Shown: piece after piece, positions 9,901 through 17,185 of the stretch
How positions within the stretch are numbered: the first letter of the stretch is position 1
Layout of the letters: each line of letters begins with the position of its first letter
Source: a virus
Virus record (IMG/VR): IMGVR_UViG_3300042889_000984
Span: 1-44,157 of that record
Strand: one strand, 5' to 3'
Length of the DNA: 44,157 nucleotides
Notes under the pieces: generated by a model
Seen by the model: only the letters and a program-made list of their open reading frames with translations
What the model was told of the DNA's origin: nothing
Database searches by the model: none
Translations under genes and position numbers: made by a program

Positions 9901-10403
9901 GTTTATTCACACAAACTGGTGATAGTGTAAATATTACGAATACCATTGTTGAAACTACACTTATTGATAACGGTACTGGTTCATTATCAATACCAGCAAA
10001 TGGGTTTAGCGTTGGTGATAGCTTTACTGCTAAACTAATTGGTCACATATCTTCAGTAAATGGTCACAAATTACAAATTAGAATTAAATCAGGCGCAATT
10101 TCTTTGGCTGATACTGGTGTTATCACTATGCCAGTTACTAATGATGAACATTGGACTCTAGAAGTTAATTTTACAATTAGAGCTATTGGTGCTGCTGGTG
10201 TAGCGTCTATCGCATCAGGTGGTATGTTTAATTATACTAAAACAGCGAGTAATTCGATTGAGGGAATTAGATTCAGTAAAATAGAAAGTTCGTTATTTGA
10301 TACAACAATTTCTAATACATTAGCGGTTACTGCACAATGGGATACTGCAAGTACATCAGATTCAATTTATTCAGAAATATTTACACTAAATAAAATATAT
10401 TAA
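6930..10403 (+). CDS. Tail fibre with 44 YadA-head-like SHAEG repeats
   Basis: 1157 aa. Residues about 76-145 match the N-terminal module of the fibre at 366-2471 (SGTTVEI, FGDLYIEGLLKL, VVLNGDIILSGGSISG), followed by two TGGTY repeats. Residues about 286-925 contain 44 units of 14 residues, consensus SHAEGxxTTASGxY, one unit being 15. This is the YadA/Hep_Hag-type left-handed beta-roll of trimeric adhesins. A cap follows (STVSGDRSVVIGG). Residues about 990-1157 form a C-terminal domain (LFTQTGDSVNITN, IPANGFSVGDSFTAKL, GAAGVASIASGG) of a type I recognise from many phage fibre tips. It is probably a trimeric receptor-binding fibre. A heptosyltransferase-like gene lies two genes downstream. 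Confidence 0.8.
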   Translation: MPNNKLILRSINSPWITPFNDITTGSVLSWADVDNNFIYLKGELIYSGQTSGTNLILNKINGNDISIDLTKFEAEGNRWHIPSGTTVEIATDYQSFIFGDLYIEGLLKLNDGAQLVVLNGDIILSGGSISGNGTTLLVDLPFFDTVVTGGTYSNGTATFGNNTGGTFNINGFYTGSTEIFITGGTYNQSNGIATFTNNTGGTFNVNGFLTGYTNYYTTGATLVGSVAYFDRTDALSAYTLDLSSIDFTGNTSGNCIGDLWVSNLHGCSPITIHDSIQSSVSTASGDYSFAFGSGTIASGDASHAEGGYTTASGTLSHAEGGSTTAIGYVSHAEGSYTSATGYASHSEGYYTIANGYVSHAEGGYTIASGQISHAEGIQTTASGDYTHAEGQLTIASGNTSHAEGSGTIASGAVSHAEGASTTASGIYSHSEGGSTIASGAVSHAEGFVTIASGDYSHAEGISTLASGYNSHAEGNNTTSLGTYSHAEGASTTASGLYSHSEGQNTIAIGNTAHAEGSGTTASNIASHAEGLSTTASGAYSHAEGNTTIASGVNAHAEGSRTIASGSNSHTEGSGTMASGDTAHAEGINVRAYGQGSHAEGRATTASGSFSHAEGVNTIASGNFSSHAEGDATIANGIASHAEGNLTTASGQNSHAEGYTTTASGYASHAENVSTRATGSGSHAEGNGTTSFGQNSHAEGLITTSVGSWSHSEGRLTTANGLASHTEGNITIAGGNAAHAEGSGTTTSNMAAHAEGFLSIASGYVSHAEGRQTTASGNYSHSEGSGSTASNTASHAEGAITIASGTYSHAEGYKTTASGANSHTEGIFTTASGIYSHAEGSYTTATGYNSHAEGSETIASGYYSHVEGGQTLASGDASHAEGSNTTASGTSSHSEGQYTTAKNNYTHAGGLNSIASGLASFIHSSSSTVSGDRSVVIGGQNITGSTADTVYVPNLNINTKPINDNTLTDVLVRATDGTVEYRTILPYSLNYGLFTQTGDSVNITNTIVETTLIDNGTGSLSIPANGFSVGDSFTAKLIGHISSVNGHKLQIRIKSGAISLADTGVITMPVTNDEHWTLEVNFTIRAIGAAGVASIASGGMFNYTKTASNSIEGIRFSKIESSLFDTTISNTLAVTAQWDTASTSDSIYSEIFTLNKIY
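7777..9729 (+). repeat. 42-bp coding repeat array (SHAEG units)
   Basis: 44 consecutive units of 42 nt (one of 45 nt) around the core TCACATGCTGAAGGT. Third positions vary from unit to unit (CATGCC, CACGCT, GAGGGT), so the repeat is much tighter in protein than in DNA. It lies wholly inside the fibre gene. Confidence 0.85.
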
Positions 10404-10413
10404 AATAAAAATT

Positions 10414-10674
10414 ATGAAAAAATTAACAGATAGTGATATCGCTTTAACTAAAATTGTTCGTGCAACATTTTTAAATGACAAATGGGTAATATTAGTAACA
10501 GATACTAATAATTACCTATACAATGTATCATTCACAGGTTTAGAATCTGATGATAACAATACAATATTATCTAATACACACACAGCTTTATTAGATGTTG
10601 ATAAATATGAAGAACCAGTTTTACCAGTTGATGTTACTAGGGAAGATATAGTAGGTTCAACACCTAAACTGTAA
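10414..10674 (+). CDS. Small protein of unknown function downstream of SHAEG fibre
   Basis: 86 aa, not recognised. It starts 10 nt after the fibre stop codon with an A-rich leader and no separate promoter motif, so it is probably cotranscribed with the fibre. The first half looks like a small beta-rich fold (VRATFLNDKWVILVTDTNN, LYNVSFTGLESDD). The last 30 residues are acidic and proline-containing (YEEPVLPVDVTREDIVG), possibly an extended tail. There is no membrane segment or signal peptide. By position it could be a fibre-assembly or attachment factor. Nothing in the sequence proves this. Confidence 0.6.
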   Translation: MKKLTDSDIALTKIVRATFLNDKWVILVTDTNNYLYNVSFTGLESDDNNTILSNTHTALLDVDKYEEPVLPVDVTREDIVGSTPKL

Positions 10675-10678
10675 TTTA

Positions 10679-10711
10679 ATATTTATTTTTATTATATTTT
10701 TAATATAATAA
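10679..10711 (+). promoter_or_regulatory. Late-type motif followed by perfect AT hairpin before heptosyltransferase gene
   Basis: ATATTTAT occurs at 10679-10686. Immediately after it, TTATTATATT (10689-10698) and AATATAATAA (10702-10711) form a perfect 10-bp stem with a TTT loop, ending 4 nt before the ATG at 10716. The stem would cover the ribosome-binding region. It consists only of A-T pairs and would be weak. Confidence 0.4.
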
Positions 10712-10715
10712 ACTT

Positions 10716-11765
10716 ATGAATTATATTAAGTTTAATTATAAAACAACATTACCTAAAGAGGCAAATGCCCCATCAGTAACTATTGGTGGGGATTTACTTG
10801 TTGAATATGATGTAACATTTTATGTTGTAAAATCTGATGGTATGGAAAAAGTAAAATCAGTTAAATGTAAAACTGGTGAAACGGTATATTCAAATACCGC
10901 ACAATGGTATATGAATTGGTATACAACTGTTCACCATGATGGGTTATTAGTTGCTGAAAATAGTTTTAACCCAGATAATTCAGTTATTTTTATAAAATTA
11001 GATGCGTATGCTTTAGGTGATAATATTGCCTGGATACCATACATTGAGGAATTCAGAAAAAAATATAACTGTGTTTTAATTTGCTCAACTTTCTATAATG
11101 ATTTATTTAAAGATATTTACCCAAATATTTTATTTGTAGCACCGAATACAAATGTTGATAATGTTTATGCTCAGTATTACATAGGTGCATCTAATGATGG
11201 TAATCAAAAATATTCACCTGTGGTGGTTGATGAAATGCCATTACAATATGTTGCATCATCAATATTGTATTTACCAATGGTTGAGATAAGACCAGGATTG
11301 GAAAAACAATTAAGAGATATGAAATTCAATAGAAAATACGTTTGTATTTCTGAATTTGCAAGTCATGAAAAAAAACATTGGAAATGTGAAAATGGGTGGC
11401 AAGATGTTGTTGATTATCTAAATTCAATTGATTATGATGTGTTTGTTATATCTAAAGAACCGACTAATCTTACAAATGTAACTGATTTAACTGGTGATAG
11501 GTCAATACTTAATCGAGCTCAAACATTACGAAATGCTGAATTTTTCATGGGTGTTAGTTCTGGGTTGTCCTGGTTGTCTTGGGGTGTTGGTACTCATACA
11601 TTTTTAATTAGTGATGTTACCCAAATGAATCATGAATTTCAATCTAATGTCACTAGAATATCAGCTAATCCAACTTTAACAAATGTTAATTATTATGCAC
11701 CATTTGTTACTAAATCAGAAACTGTTATTAATTCCATAAAAAAATACTTAGAAAGTAAAAGTTAA
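10716..11765 (+). CDS. Glycosyltransferase of the autotransporter heptosyltransferase (TibC/AAH) type, lacking the Cys cluster
   Basis: 349 aa. The core ALGDNIAWIPYIEEFRKKYN, then YPNILFVAPNTNVDNVYAQYYIG, and the late segment FFMGVSSGLSWLSWGVGTHTF align by eye with the heptosyltransferase at 34182-35330 and with the bacterial autotransporter strand-loop-strand O-heptosyltransferase family. Those enzymes transfer heptose from a nucleotide-heptose to Ser residues of repetitive adhesins. The GT-B C-terminal half contains a long KYVCISEFASHEKKHWK segment. Unlike the paralogue, the C-terminus (after residue about 315) has no CxxC...C...C cluster, so metal binding and perhaps oligomerisation differ. 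The gene lies two genes after a SHAEG fibre, its most plausible substrate. Donor sugar and activity are inferred. Confidence 0.75.
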   Translation: MNYIKFNYKTTLPKEANAPSVTIGGDLLVEYDVTFYVVKSDGMEKVKSVKCKTGETVYSNTAQWYMNWYTTVHHDGLLVAENSFNPDNSVIFIKLDAYALGDNIAWIPYIEEFRKKYNCVLICSTFYNDLFKDIYPNILFVAPNTNVDNVYAQYYIGASNDGNQKYSPVVVDEMPLQYVASSILYLPMVEIRPGLEKQLRDMKFNRKYVCISEFASHEKKHWKCENGWQDVVDYLNSIDYDVFVISKEPTNLTNVTDLTGDRSILNRAQTLRNAEFFMGVSSGLSWLSWGVGTHTFLISDVTQMNHEFQSNVTRISANPTLTNVNYYAPFVTKSETVINSIKKYLESKS

Positions 11766-11767
11766 TG

Positions 11768-11782
11768 ATATTTATAATAAAA
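11768..11782 (+). promoter_or_regulatory. Putative late promoter motif
   Basis: ATATTTATAATAAAA, the fullest form of the motif, ends with its core 14 nt before the ATG at 11790. The core ATATTTAT is at 11768-11775. Confidence 0.6.
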
Positions 11783-11789
11783 AAACTTT

Positions 11790-12158
11790 ATGGATTTCTA
11801 TATAAATAAAAATTCAACTTTACCTATAATGAAGCTTGATGTTGTTCAAGATGGTAGATATGATGTGAAAAAAATATATGAACTGATACAAAATTCAAAT
11901 ATGTATTTTTCTATGTCTGAATTGGAGACTGGCGTTAAAGTAATTGGTAAAAAACCAGCACTTTGTATTACCAAACCATCTGACTGTGGTTATGATGAAT
12001 ATTATATAGCATATAAATTTTCAGAAAGAGAAACTAAAAAACCAGGTACTTATGTTGGTCAATTTACTATTGAGTTTTTGGATGGTTATGGTACTTTAAT
12101 TATGCCTATTAGAGAAGAATTATATATTCATATTTTAGACGGTAGTATTAAAAAATAA
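11790..12158 (+). CDS. Small conserved-looking phage protein, probably virion associated
   Basis: 122 aa. The sequence begins MDFYINKNSTLPIMKLDVVQDG and shows a beta-rich pattern: an early segment with a DGRYD turn, a middle segment (MYFSMSELETGVKVIG) and a strand pair near the end (TYVGQFTIEFLDGYGTLIMPI). The layout resembles small baseplate/tail-associated beta proteins, where an N-terminal segment describes limits on an input variable and ends in a beta-sandwich, but I cannot name a family. It has its own late-type promoter motif, which supports late, structural expression. It is the last plus-strand gene before the polymerase. There is no signal peptide or membrane segment. Confidence 0.6.
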   Translation: MDFYINKNSTLPIMKLDVVQDGRYDVKKIYELIQNSNMYFSMSELETGVKVIGKKPALCITKPSDCGYDEYYIAYKFSERETKKPGTYVGQFTIEFLDGYGTLIMPIREELYIHILDGSIKK

Positions 12159-12197
12159 CTTTTTTGTTGCATTTTTAATCTTAAATTAGTAACTTTG

Positions 12198-12220
12198 TTA
12201 ACCGTTTGGAAAACGGTTAA
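12198..12220. repeat. Perfect 10-bp inverted repeat in polymerase upstream region
   Basis: TTAACCGTTT (12198-12207) and AAACGGTTAA (12211-12220) with a GGA loop. The following bases are A-rich, not a T tract, so it is a poor intrinsic terminator on the plus strand. It lies about 25 nt before the promoter elements of the polymerase gene, so an operator or transcript-end stabiliser is possible. Confidence 0.5.
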
Positions 12221-12242
12221 AAAATAAAATACCCTCAATCTG

Positions 12243-12273
12243 TTGTTTTAATTTATTTTACCCCATATATTTG
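12243..12273 (+). promoter_or_regulatory. Bacteroidota-type promoter for the DNA polymerase gene
   Basis: TTG at 12243-12245, a 20-nt spacer and TATATTTG at 12266-12273 match the known Bacteroidota primary sigma factor consensus (TTG, about 19-21 nt, TAnnTTTG). Transcription would begin near 12280, leaving a very short leader before the ATG at 12289. This fits early expression by host RNA polymerase. Confidence 0.6.
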
Positions 12274-12288
12274 TATAAATAATATCAT

Positions 12289-15200
12289 ATGAGTAAAATA
12301 AATTTTGAAGAAATTGAATCCTTTCTGGAGGGTAGAGACCCACAAAAATACATTGTTGCTATTGAATCTAATTATAGTGAGAACTATGTTGATTTAATAG
12401 TAAATGACCCAGAAACTGGTAAACGGATTGAACGACATGATTATAAACCATTCATTTGGTTAAAACATGATGTATCAAATATTCTATATGGTGGTAATAA
12501 AACTAAGATAAGAGAAGCTAGAGCTAAATTCAGCATTAGGTTAAAACCGTTAAGAATTAGTGATGAAAGTGGATTTACACCAGACCGAATGGAGAGTGGC
12601 TATAAATTTATGGTTGAAACAACAAATGGTTATAGCAGTTTAATTACATTCTTTAAAGAGGGTGGTATTGATATTTGGGGTGATAAATATAAATCATTAT
12701 TTTTAGCCTTACCACCATCTGAACAATTTCTAATACAAACTGGAAAGCGTTTATTTAAAGGTATGGATGATTATAATGATTTACATAGATTGCAGTTTGA
12801 CTTGGAGACTGCTGGTTTAGATGCTAGCAGACATGAGATTTTCCAAGTTGGTGTAAAAGATAACCGTGGTTTTGAAATTATACTAGAAACCAAAGGTGAT
12901 ACACCAAAAGAACGAAGAGAATCTGAAAAAGAAAATATTATCGAAATGTTTAAGATAATAGATAGGTTAAAACCAGATTTGATTACAGCTTATAATTCTG
13001 AAAACTTTGACTGGCCATATATTGAAAGACGATGTGAACGATTATCAATTGATTTCACAAAAATTGCTACGACATTAAGCCCTAACTCTAAAATAAAGAG
13101 AAAAGATTCCCAATTAAAATTAGGTCAAGAAACTATTAACTACCTACAAACTTATATGTGGGGTTATAATATCTTGGATATCTCACATGCTGTTCGTAGA
13201 GCACAAGCAATTAATTCTGATATTAAACAATGGTCATTAAAATATATTACTAAATTCTCTAAAGTAGCAAAAACAAATCGTGTTTATGTTCCAGGTGATA
13301 AAATCAATTATACATGGGCTGACAAAAGAGATTATTGGTTTAATAATGAAGATGGTTCTTGGGGGTTATTGGATACGTTGCTAGATAAAGAAAGTAATTT
13401 ATCAGATGAAACTGTGAATAAATTACTCAATGACGGTGGGTTAACTAGAGTTAAAGGTGATTACATAGTTCAACGTTATTTATTAGATGACCTTTGGGAA
13501 ACAGAACAAGTAGATTATATCTACAATCAAGCATCATTCTTATTGGCTAAGATTTTACCAACTTCGTATATGCGAAGTTCAACAATGGGTACTGCTGGTC
13601 AGTGGAAATTAATTATGGCTGCATGGTCATATGAGAATGGTTTAGGGATTCCTAGTCTTCAACCAAAAAGAGAATTTACAGGTGGTTTATCTAGATTATT
13701 AAAAGTTGGTTATGCTGGTAATCGTGGAGTTGTTAAGTTTGACTTTGCAGCCCTATATCCTAAAACACAATTAACTTGGGGTATATTCCCTAATCTTGAT
13801 ATTACTGGTGTAATGGAAGGGTTATTAACATATGTTGTTGATAAACGTGATGAGTTTAAATTCTTAACTGGGGAGCATAAGGATGAATCTAAGCGACTAA
13901 AAGAGTTGTTGGATACCAACATGGGTAAATTAACACCAGAGCGCATTGATAAGGCTAAATCAATGATTACTATTGAATCTAAGAAAAGTTCAGATTACGA
14001 TAAAAAACAATTACCACTTAAAATTCTAGCTAACTCATGGTTTGGTTCATATGGTGCGCCTTATTTGTTCCCATGGGGTGATACAGATTGTGCTGAAGAA
14101 ACAACATGTAGAGGTAGACAATCATTAAGACTTATGGTTCGATTCTTTAAGGGTAAATATGATTTTGAACCTTTAGTATTAGATACCGATGGTTGTAACT
14201 TTATTATTCCAGAAAATATTAATGATATTAAATATATTGTTAAAGCGAGTCATTGGAAAACTGAAAAGTATGAACCAGGAACTGAATTAGTAGGTTTGGA
14301 TGCTACATTGGCTGAATTTAATGAGACATATATGGAAGGTCGTATGGGTCTTGATATAGATGATATTTACGATGCATCAATTAATTTCAAAAGAAAGAAT
14401 TACGCAAACAAAATTGATGGTAAAATCAAACTTGTTGGTAATAGTATTAAATCAAAATCAATGCCTGTATATATAGAAGAATTTATAAATGGGGGTATTA
14501 CTTTATTACTTGATGGTAAAGGGTATGAATTTATAGAATTGTATTATGATACTGTGAATAAGATTTATAATTATCAAATACCAGCATTGAAAATAGCATC
14601 AAAATCTAGAATTAAAATGACATTAAACAATTATAAAAATGTTTATTGTGGTGAAAAGAATAAAGCTGGAAATTCAAAATCAAGACAAGCTCATATGGAA
14701 CTTGCAATTACAAATGATTTGAAAGTTGATATAGGTGATGTTATTTACTATATCAATACTGGTACTGCTAAATCACATAGTGATATCAAAGCTACAAAAA
14801 ATAAAGAAACTGGATTAGTTGAAGTTGGTTTTAATTGTCAATTAATACCACAAGAACAAATTGATAAAAACCCAGAGTTATTAGTTGATGATTATAATGT
14901 TGCTAAGTATTTGGAAGCTTTAAATAAGCGAATAGAATCATTATTAGTTTGTTTTGATACTGATATCAGAGATAGAATATTGATTAGTGTTGAGAAAGAT
15001 AAGAAAACTAAATTAATGCGACTTCAACAACGAAGTGTTTTCACTGAATCTGAATGTCAACTTGTATCTGGTAAACCATTAGAAGATGGTGACCAAGATG
15101 ATTACGAAGATGATTTAATGCGATTAGAAGATAGAGAAATTAAATTCTGGATTTCAGTAAATAAAATACCTAATTTTATTGATGAGGGTGATTGGTTATT

Positions 15201-15696
15201 ACTTACTGAAGATTACATTGAGAGAATGCGAATAGCAAAGGAAGAAGGTATTAAAGAAGAAAAGAAAGAGGTTTTAAATCTATTAAAAAGAATGGAGACT
15301 TCTGATTACCATAAAATGATTAATTATAATAAATTACCTTTAAGATTAGAATCTATTATCGAGGTTACCAAAGAACATTTAGTATCTATAAAATGGGATG
15401 AACCGTTATTTAAATCAACTGTATTGTTTGATTATGAAGATGATGCAAAAGAAAGGGCTTTGTGGTATAGTTCAGTAGAACATGGTGCTGATAATATGTA
15501 TGAGATGTGGTTAGATTATAAAGCTGAAATGGAGGCTATGTCTGGTGAAACAATGGAAAAAGAACTTAGGGATTTGGGGTCAACCATATATAATGAAGAA
15601 GTGTATAAAGAATATGAGGAATATATGAATGAAGAATTTCCACCTAGTGAAGATAAAATTTCGATTGATGACGATGGTAATGATTGGAACTTCTAA
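12289..15696 (+). CDS. DNA polymerase, family B, with 3'-5' proofreading exonuclease
   Basis: 1135 aa, the replicative polymerase of the phage. The exonuclease domain shows Exo I (FDLETAG, D171 and E173), Exo II (AYNSENFDW, D241) and a likely Exo III (YLLDD near residue 400). The polymerase domain shows motif A (FDFAALYP, catalytic D485), motif B (LKILANSWFGSYG, N582) and motif C as LDTDGCNF (D632, D634). In motif C the usual Ser/Thr after the second Asp is Gly, and motif A has Ala where many relatives have Ser. Both catalytic Asp residues are kept, so activity is expected. The last 250 residues are highly charged, end in an acidic tail (EDKISIDDDGNDW), and may contact a clamp or other replisome parts. 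It has a host-type promoter upstream and a two-way terminator downstream, and stands alone among late genes. Confidence 0.92.
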   Translation: MSKINFEEIESFLEGRDPQKYIVAIESNYSENYVDLIVNDPETGKRIERHDYKPFIWLKHDVSNILYGGNKTKIREARAKFSIRLKPLRISDESGFTPDRMESGYKFMVETTNGYSSLITFFKEGGIDIWGDKYKSLFLALPPSEQFLIQTGKRLFKGMDDYNDLHRLQFDLETAGLDASRHEIFQVGVKDNRGFEIILETKGDTPKERRESEKENIIEMFKIIDRLKPDLITAYNSENFDWPYIERRCERLSIDFTKIATTLSPNSKIKRKDSQLKLGQETINYLQTYMWGYNILDISHAVRRAQAINSDIKQWSLKYITKFSKVAKTNRVYVPGDKINYTWADKRDYWFNNEDGSWGLLDTLLDKESNLSDETVNKLLNDGGLTRVKGDYIVQRYLLDDLWETEQVDYIYNQASFLLAKILPTSYMRSSTMGTAGQWKLIMAAWSYENGLGIPSLQPKREFTGGLSRLLKVGYAGNRGVVKFDFAALYPKTQLTWGIFPNLDITGVMEGLLTYVVDKRDEFKFLTGEHKDESKRLKELLDTNMGKLTPERIDKAKSMITIESKKSSDYDKKQLPLKILANSWFGSYGAPYLFPWGDTDCAEETTCRGRQSLRLMVRFFKGKYDFEPLVLDTDGCNFIIPENINDIKYIVKASHWKTEKYEPGTELVGLDATLAEFNETYMEGRMGLDIDDIYDASINFKRKNYANKIDGKIKLVGNSIKSKSMPVYIEEFINGGITLLLDGKGYEFIELYYDTVNKIYNYQIPALKIASKSRIKMTLNNYKNVYCGEKNKAGNSKSRQAHMELAITNDLKVDIGDVIYYINTGTAKSHSDIKATKNKETGLVEVGFNCQLIPQEQIDKNPELLVDDYNVAKYLEALNKRIESLLVCFDTDIRDRILISVEKDKKTKLMRLQQRSVFTESECQLVSGKPLEDGDQDDYEDDLMRLEDREIKFWISVNKIPNFIDEGDWLLLTEDYIERMRIAKEEGIKEEKKEVLNLLKRMETSDYHKMINYNKLPLRLESIIEVTKEHLVSIKWDEPLFKSTVLFDYEDDAKERALWYSSVEHGADNMYEMWLDYKAEMEAMSGETMEKELRDLGSTIYNEEVYKEYEEYMNEEFPPSEDKISIDDDGNDWNF

Positions 15697-15702
15697 AAAT
15701 AG

Positions 15703-15729
15703 AAAAGGGACTCTGAAGTCCCTTTTTTT
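15703..15729. terminator. Bidirectional intrinsic terminator
   Basis: AAAAGGGACT (15703-15712), loop CTGA, AGTCCCTTTT (15717-15726), then more T on the plus strand; the minus strand also ends in a T run. It sits exactly between the convergent polymerase and neck-protein genes and overlaps the 3' end of the latter. Confidence 0.85.
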
Positions 15730-16879
15730 ATTTCATCCAAAATCCCATTGGTCTAAATTTTAATGCTCGGTTTAAGTATTCAGCTTCATTTGCAGCTCTT
15801 TCTAATTGTGTTGTACTAGATAATCTTGCTAATCTCTCATCTAACCTTTCTAGTATTGTTCTTCTTTCTTCATTACCTTCAGATAATAATGAATCATAAT
15901 CCATTGTCTTTTCAGCTTCTGGTGGTCCAACAACCCCTCCGAATTTACCTCTAGTTCTACCTAATGCTCTTTTTGCTTCAGATACAAATAATTGTCGTAT
16001 TAATGTTCTAGTTGGTTCATTAAACTTAGCAAAATCTAATTTAGAAAGTGGAACATCATTTGGTGACATGATAATATCAGGGTTTTGTAATCTACATTCC
16101 TCTGGATTATCAGTATCATAATAGTAATACCAAACTTGGCAACCAGTTAAATTAATTCCACCACCAACACCTTGATTTCCTATAGCACCACCAAAACTAA
16201 ATTTAGAACCTGGTGTACTTAATAAATGTAGTAATCTAGTTCCATCTGGACCTTTAGTTATTTTATAAACTAACTCACTTCTTAAAATTCTATTCTTTAT
16301 GTTCATGTCAGATGCGGTCAATAAAATGTCATATGCTGGTGCGATAAAATAACCACCCATACCAGCACCACCCATACCAGCACCCATGGCACCACCACCA
16401 GAACCCATTTGAGCGAATCCACCACCTAAACCATAGTTAAGACCACCATAGTTGGCAAATAAAGCTCTGTCTGTTGTTGGTGGTGTTACCCATAATACTT
16501 CATTAACTTCTCTACCAGCTGGAATCTGATAAACTTGTCTACCAGCTTCTACATTTATATAATCTTTTTTAAGTTCCCATGGACCTCTGGTTTGTAGCCC
16601 AACTTGTTTTGAATATGCATAAGTATATTGTGTTGAGAAATCTAAACTTCTAACACTTAGGGCAAATGCCATATCAATTGTATCAACATCTTTACCCAAT
16701 AATGACATCCATTGATGTTCAATTAACCATTCTTGAGTGTATTGTGCATAATCTTCTATTGCAATTTCAAGTAGTACACAAAGTTGGTCATCGTCAAGTT
16801 CAATCTTACGATTAGGCCAACCCATAGACACCCTGAATTGCTCAAATATTTTTAATTTTTCGTCTTCATTTACTGCCAT
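15728..16879 (-). CDS. Neck protein, T4 gp13-like (head completion)
   Basis: 383 aa. The C-terminal half contains TRTLIRQLFVSEAKRALGR, then TRGKFGG and TMDYDSLLSEGNEER, the pattern I know from gp13 neck proteins of T4-type phages (a helix, LGxxRxKF, and a YxxLLxxGxEE helix). These proteins sit between portal and tail and help close the filled head. The N-terminal half has helices and an aromatic segment (YTQEWLIEHQWMSLLG). Residues about 145-175 form a striking Gly/Met/Ala-rich loop (GAMGAGMGGAGMGGYF), and a second Gly-rich loop lies near residue 230; T4 gp13 is shorter. The gene has its own late-type motif but also follows glutaredoxin and helicase genes on the same strand. Confidence 0.75.
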   Translation of the reverse strand: MAVNEDEKLKIFEQFRVSMGWPNRKIELDDDQLCVLLEIAIEDYAQYTQEWLIEHQWMSLLGKDVDTIDMAFALSVRSLDFSTQYTYAYSKQVGLQTRGPWELKKDYINVEAGRQVYQIPAGREVNEVLWVTPPTTDRALFANYGGLNYGLGGGFAQMGSGGGAMGAGMGGAGMGGYFIAPAYDILLTASDMNIKNRILRSELVYKITKGPDGTRLLHLLSTPGSKFSFGGAIGNQGVGGGINLTGCQVWYYYYDTDNPEECRLQNPDIIMSPNDVPLSKLDFAKFNEPTRTLIRQLFVSEAKRALGRTRGKFGGVVGPPEAEKTMDYDSLLSEGNEERRTILERLDERLARLSSTTQLERAANEAEYLNRALKFRPMGFWMK

Positions 16880-16888
16880 GATATCTGA

Positions 16889-16903
16889 TTTATATATAAA
16901 TAT
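16889..16903 (-). promoter_or_regulatory. Putative late promoter motif (minus strand)
   Basis: On the minus strand ATATTTAT lies at 16896-16903 and is followed by an AT-rich tract. The core ends 16 nt before the start codon of the neck-protein gene (16879). It shows that the motif keeps its orientation relative to the gene. Confidence 0.6.
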
Positions 16904-16925
16904 CTAGCAATACTATAATCATCAA

Positions 16926-17183
16926 TTAAGCATTTAAAAATTTTAAAGTTAATTTGTAAGCTTCAGCTATTGTTTTGAATGAAGATTCTGGTGCTAAGAT
17001 TGTTTTATTAACTAAAACAACTGGAACTGACTCTTCTTTAGTCAATTCAAATATTTTTTCAATTTCTTTTTCATTCTCATCAGCCATAACATCAACATAA
17101 GTATATTCAATACCATTTGTATCAAATAACCCTTTTAATTCTTGACAATAAGGGCACCCTTCAAATCCATATAATTTTACCAT
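16926..17183 (-). CDS. Glutaredoxin
   Basis: 85 aa, the usual size for a small glutaredoxin. The active site CPYC is at residues 10-13 after a first beta strand (MVKLYGFEG), and the cis-proline loop SVPVV (Pro54) is in place. The family reduces disulfides using glutathione or a cellular reductase. In T4-type phages such proteins mainly feed electrons to phage ribonucleotide reductase, which would lie outside this window. The glycine pair expected near the C-terminal glutathione-binding region is replaced by PESSF, so glutathione binding may be weak or the partner different. The start lies 2 nt beyond the helicase stop codon, indicating cotranscription with it. Confidence 0.85.
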   Translation of the reverse strand: MVKLYGFEGCPYCQELKGLFDTNGIEYTYVDVMADENEKEIEKIFELTKEESVPVVLVNKTILAPESSFKTIAEAYKLTLKFLNA

Positions 17184-17185
17184 TT

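Noticed and set aside
12198-12220. Inverted repeat as terminator of the 11790-12158 gene
   Set aside because: A perfect stem but followed by A-rich, not T-rich, sequence on the plus strand; kept only as an inverted repeat.
12274-12281. TATAAATA, the exact T4 late promoter element, before the DNA polymerase gene
   Set aside because: It is the only use of that orientation before a gene here, it overlaps the end of a good Bacteroidota-type promoter, and a polymerase gene is normally early. It is probably a chance match in AT-rich DNA.
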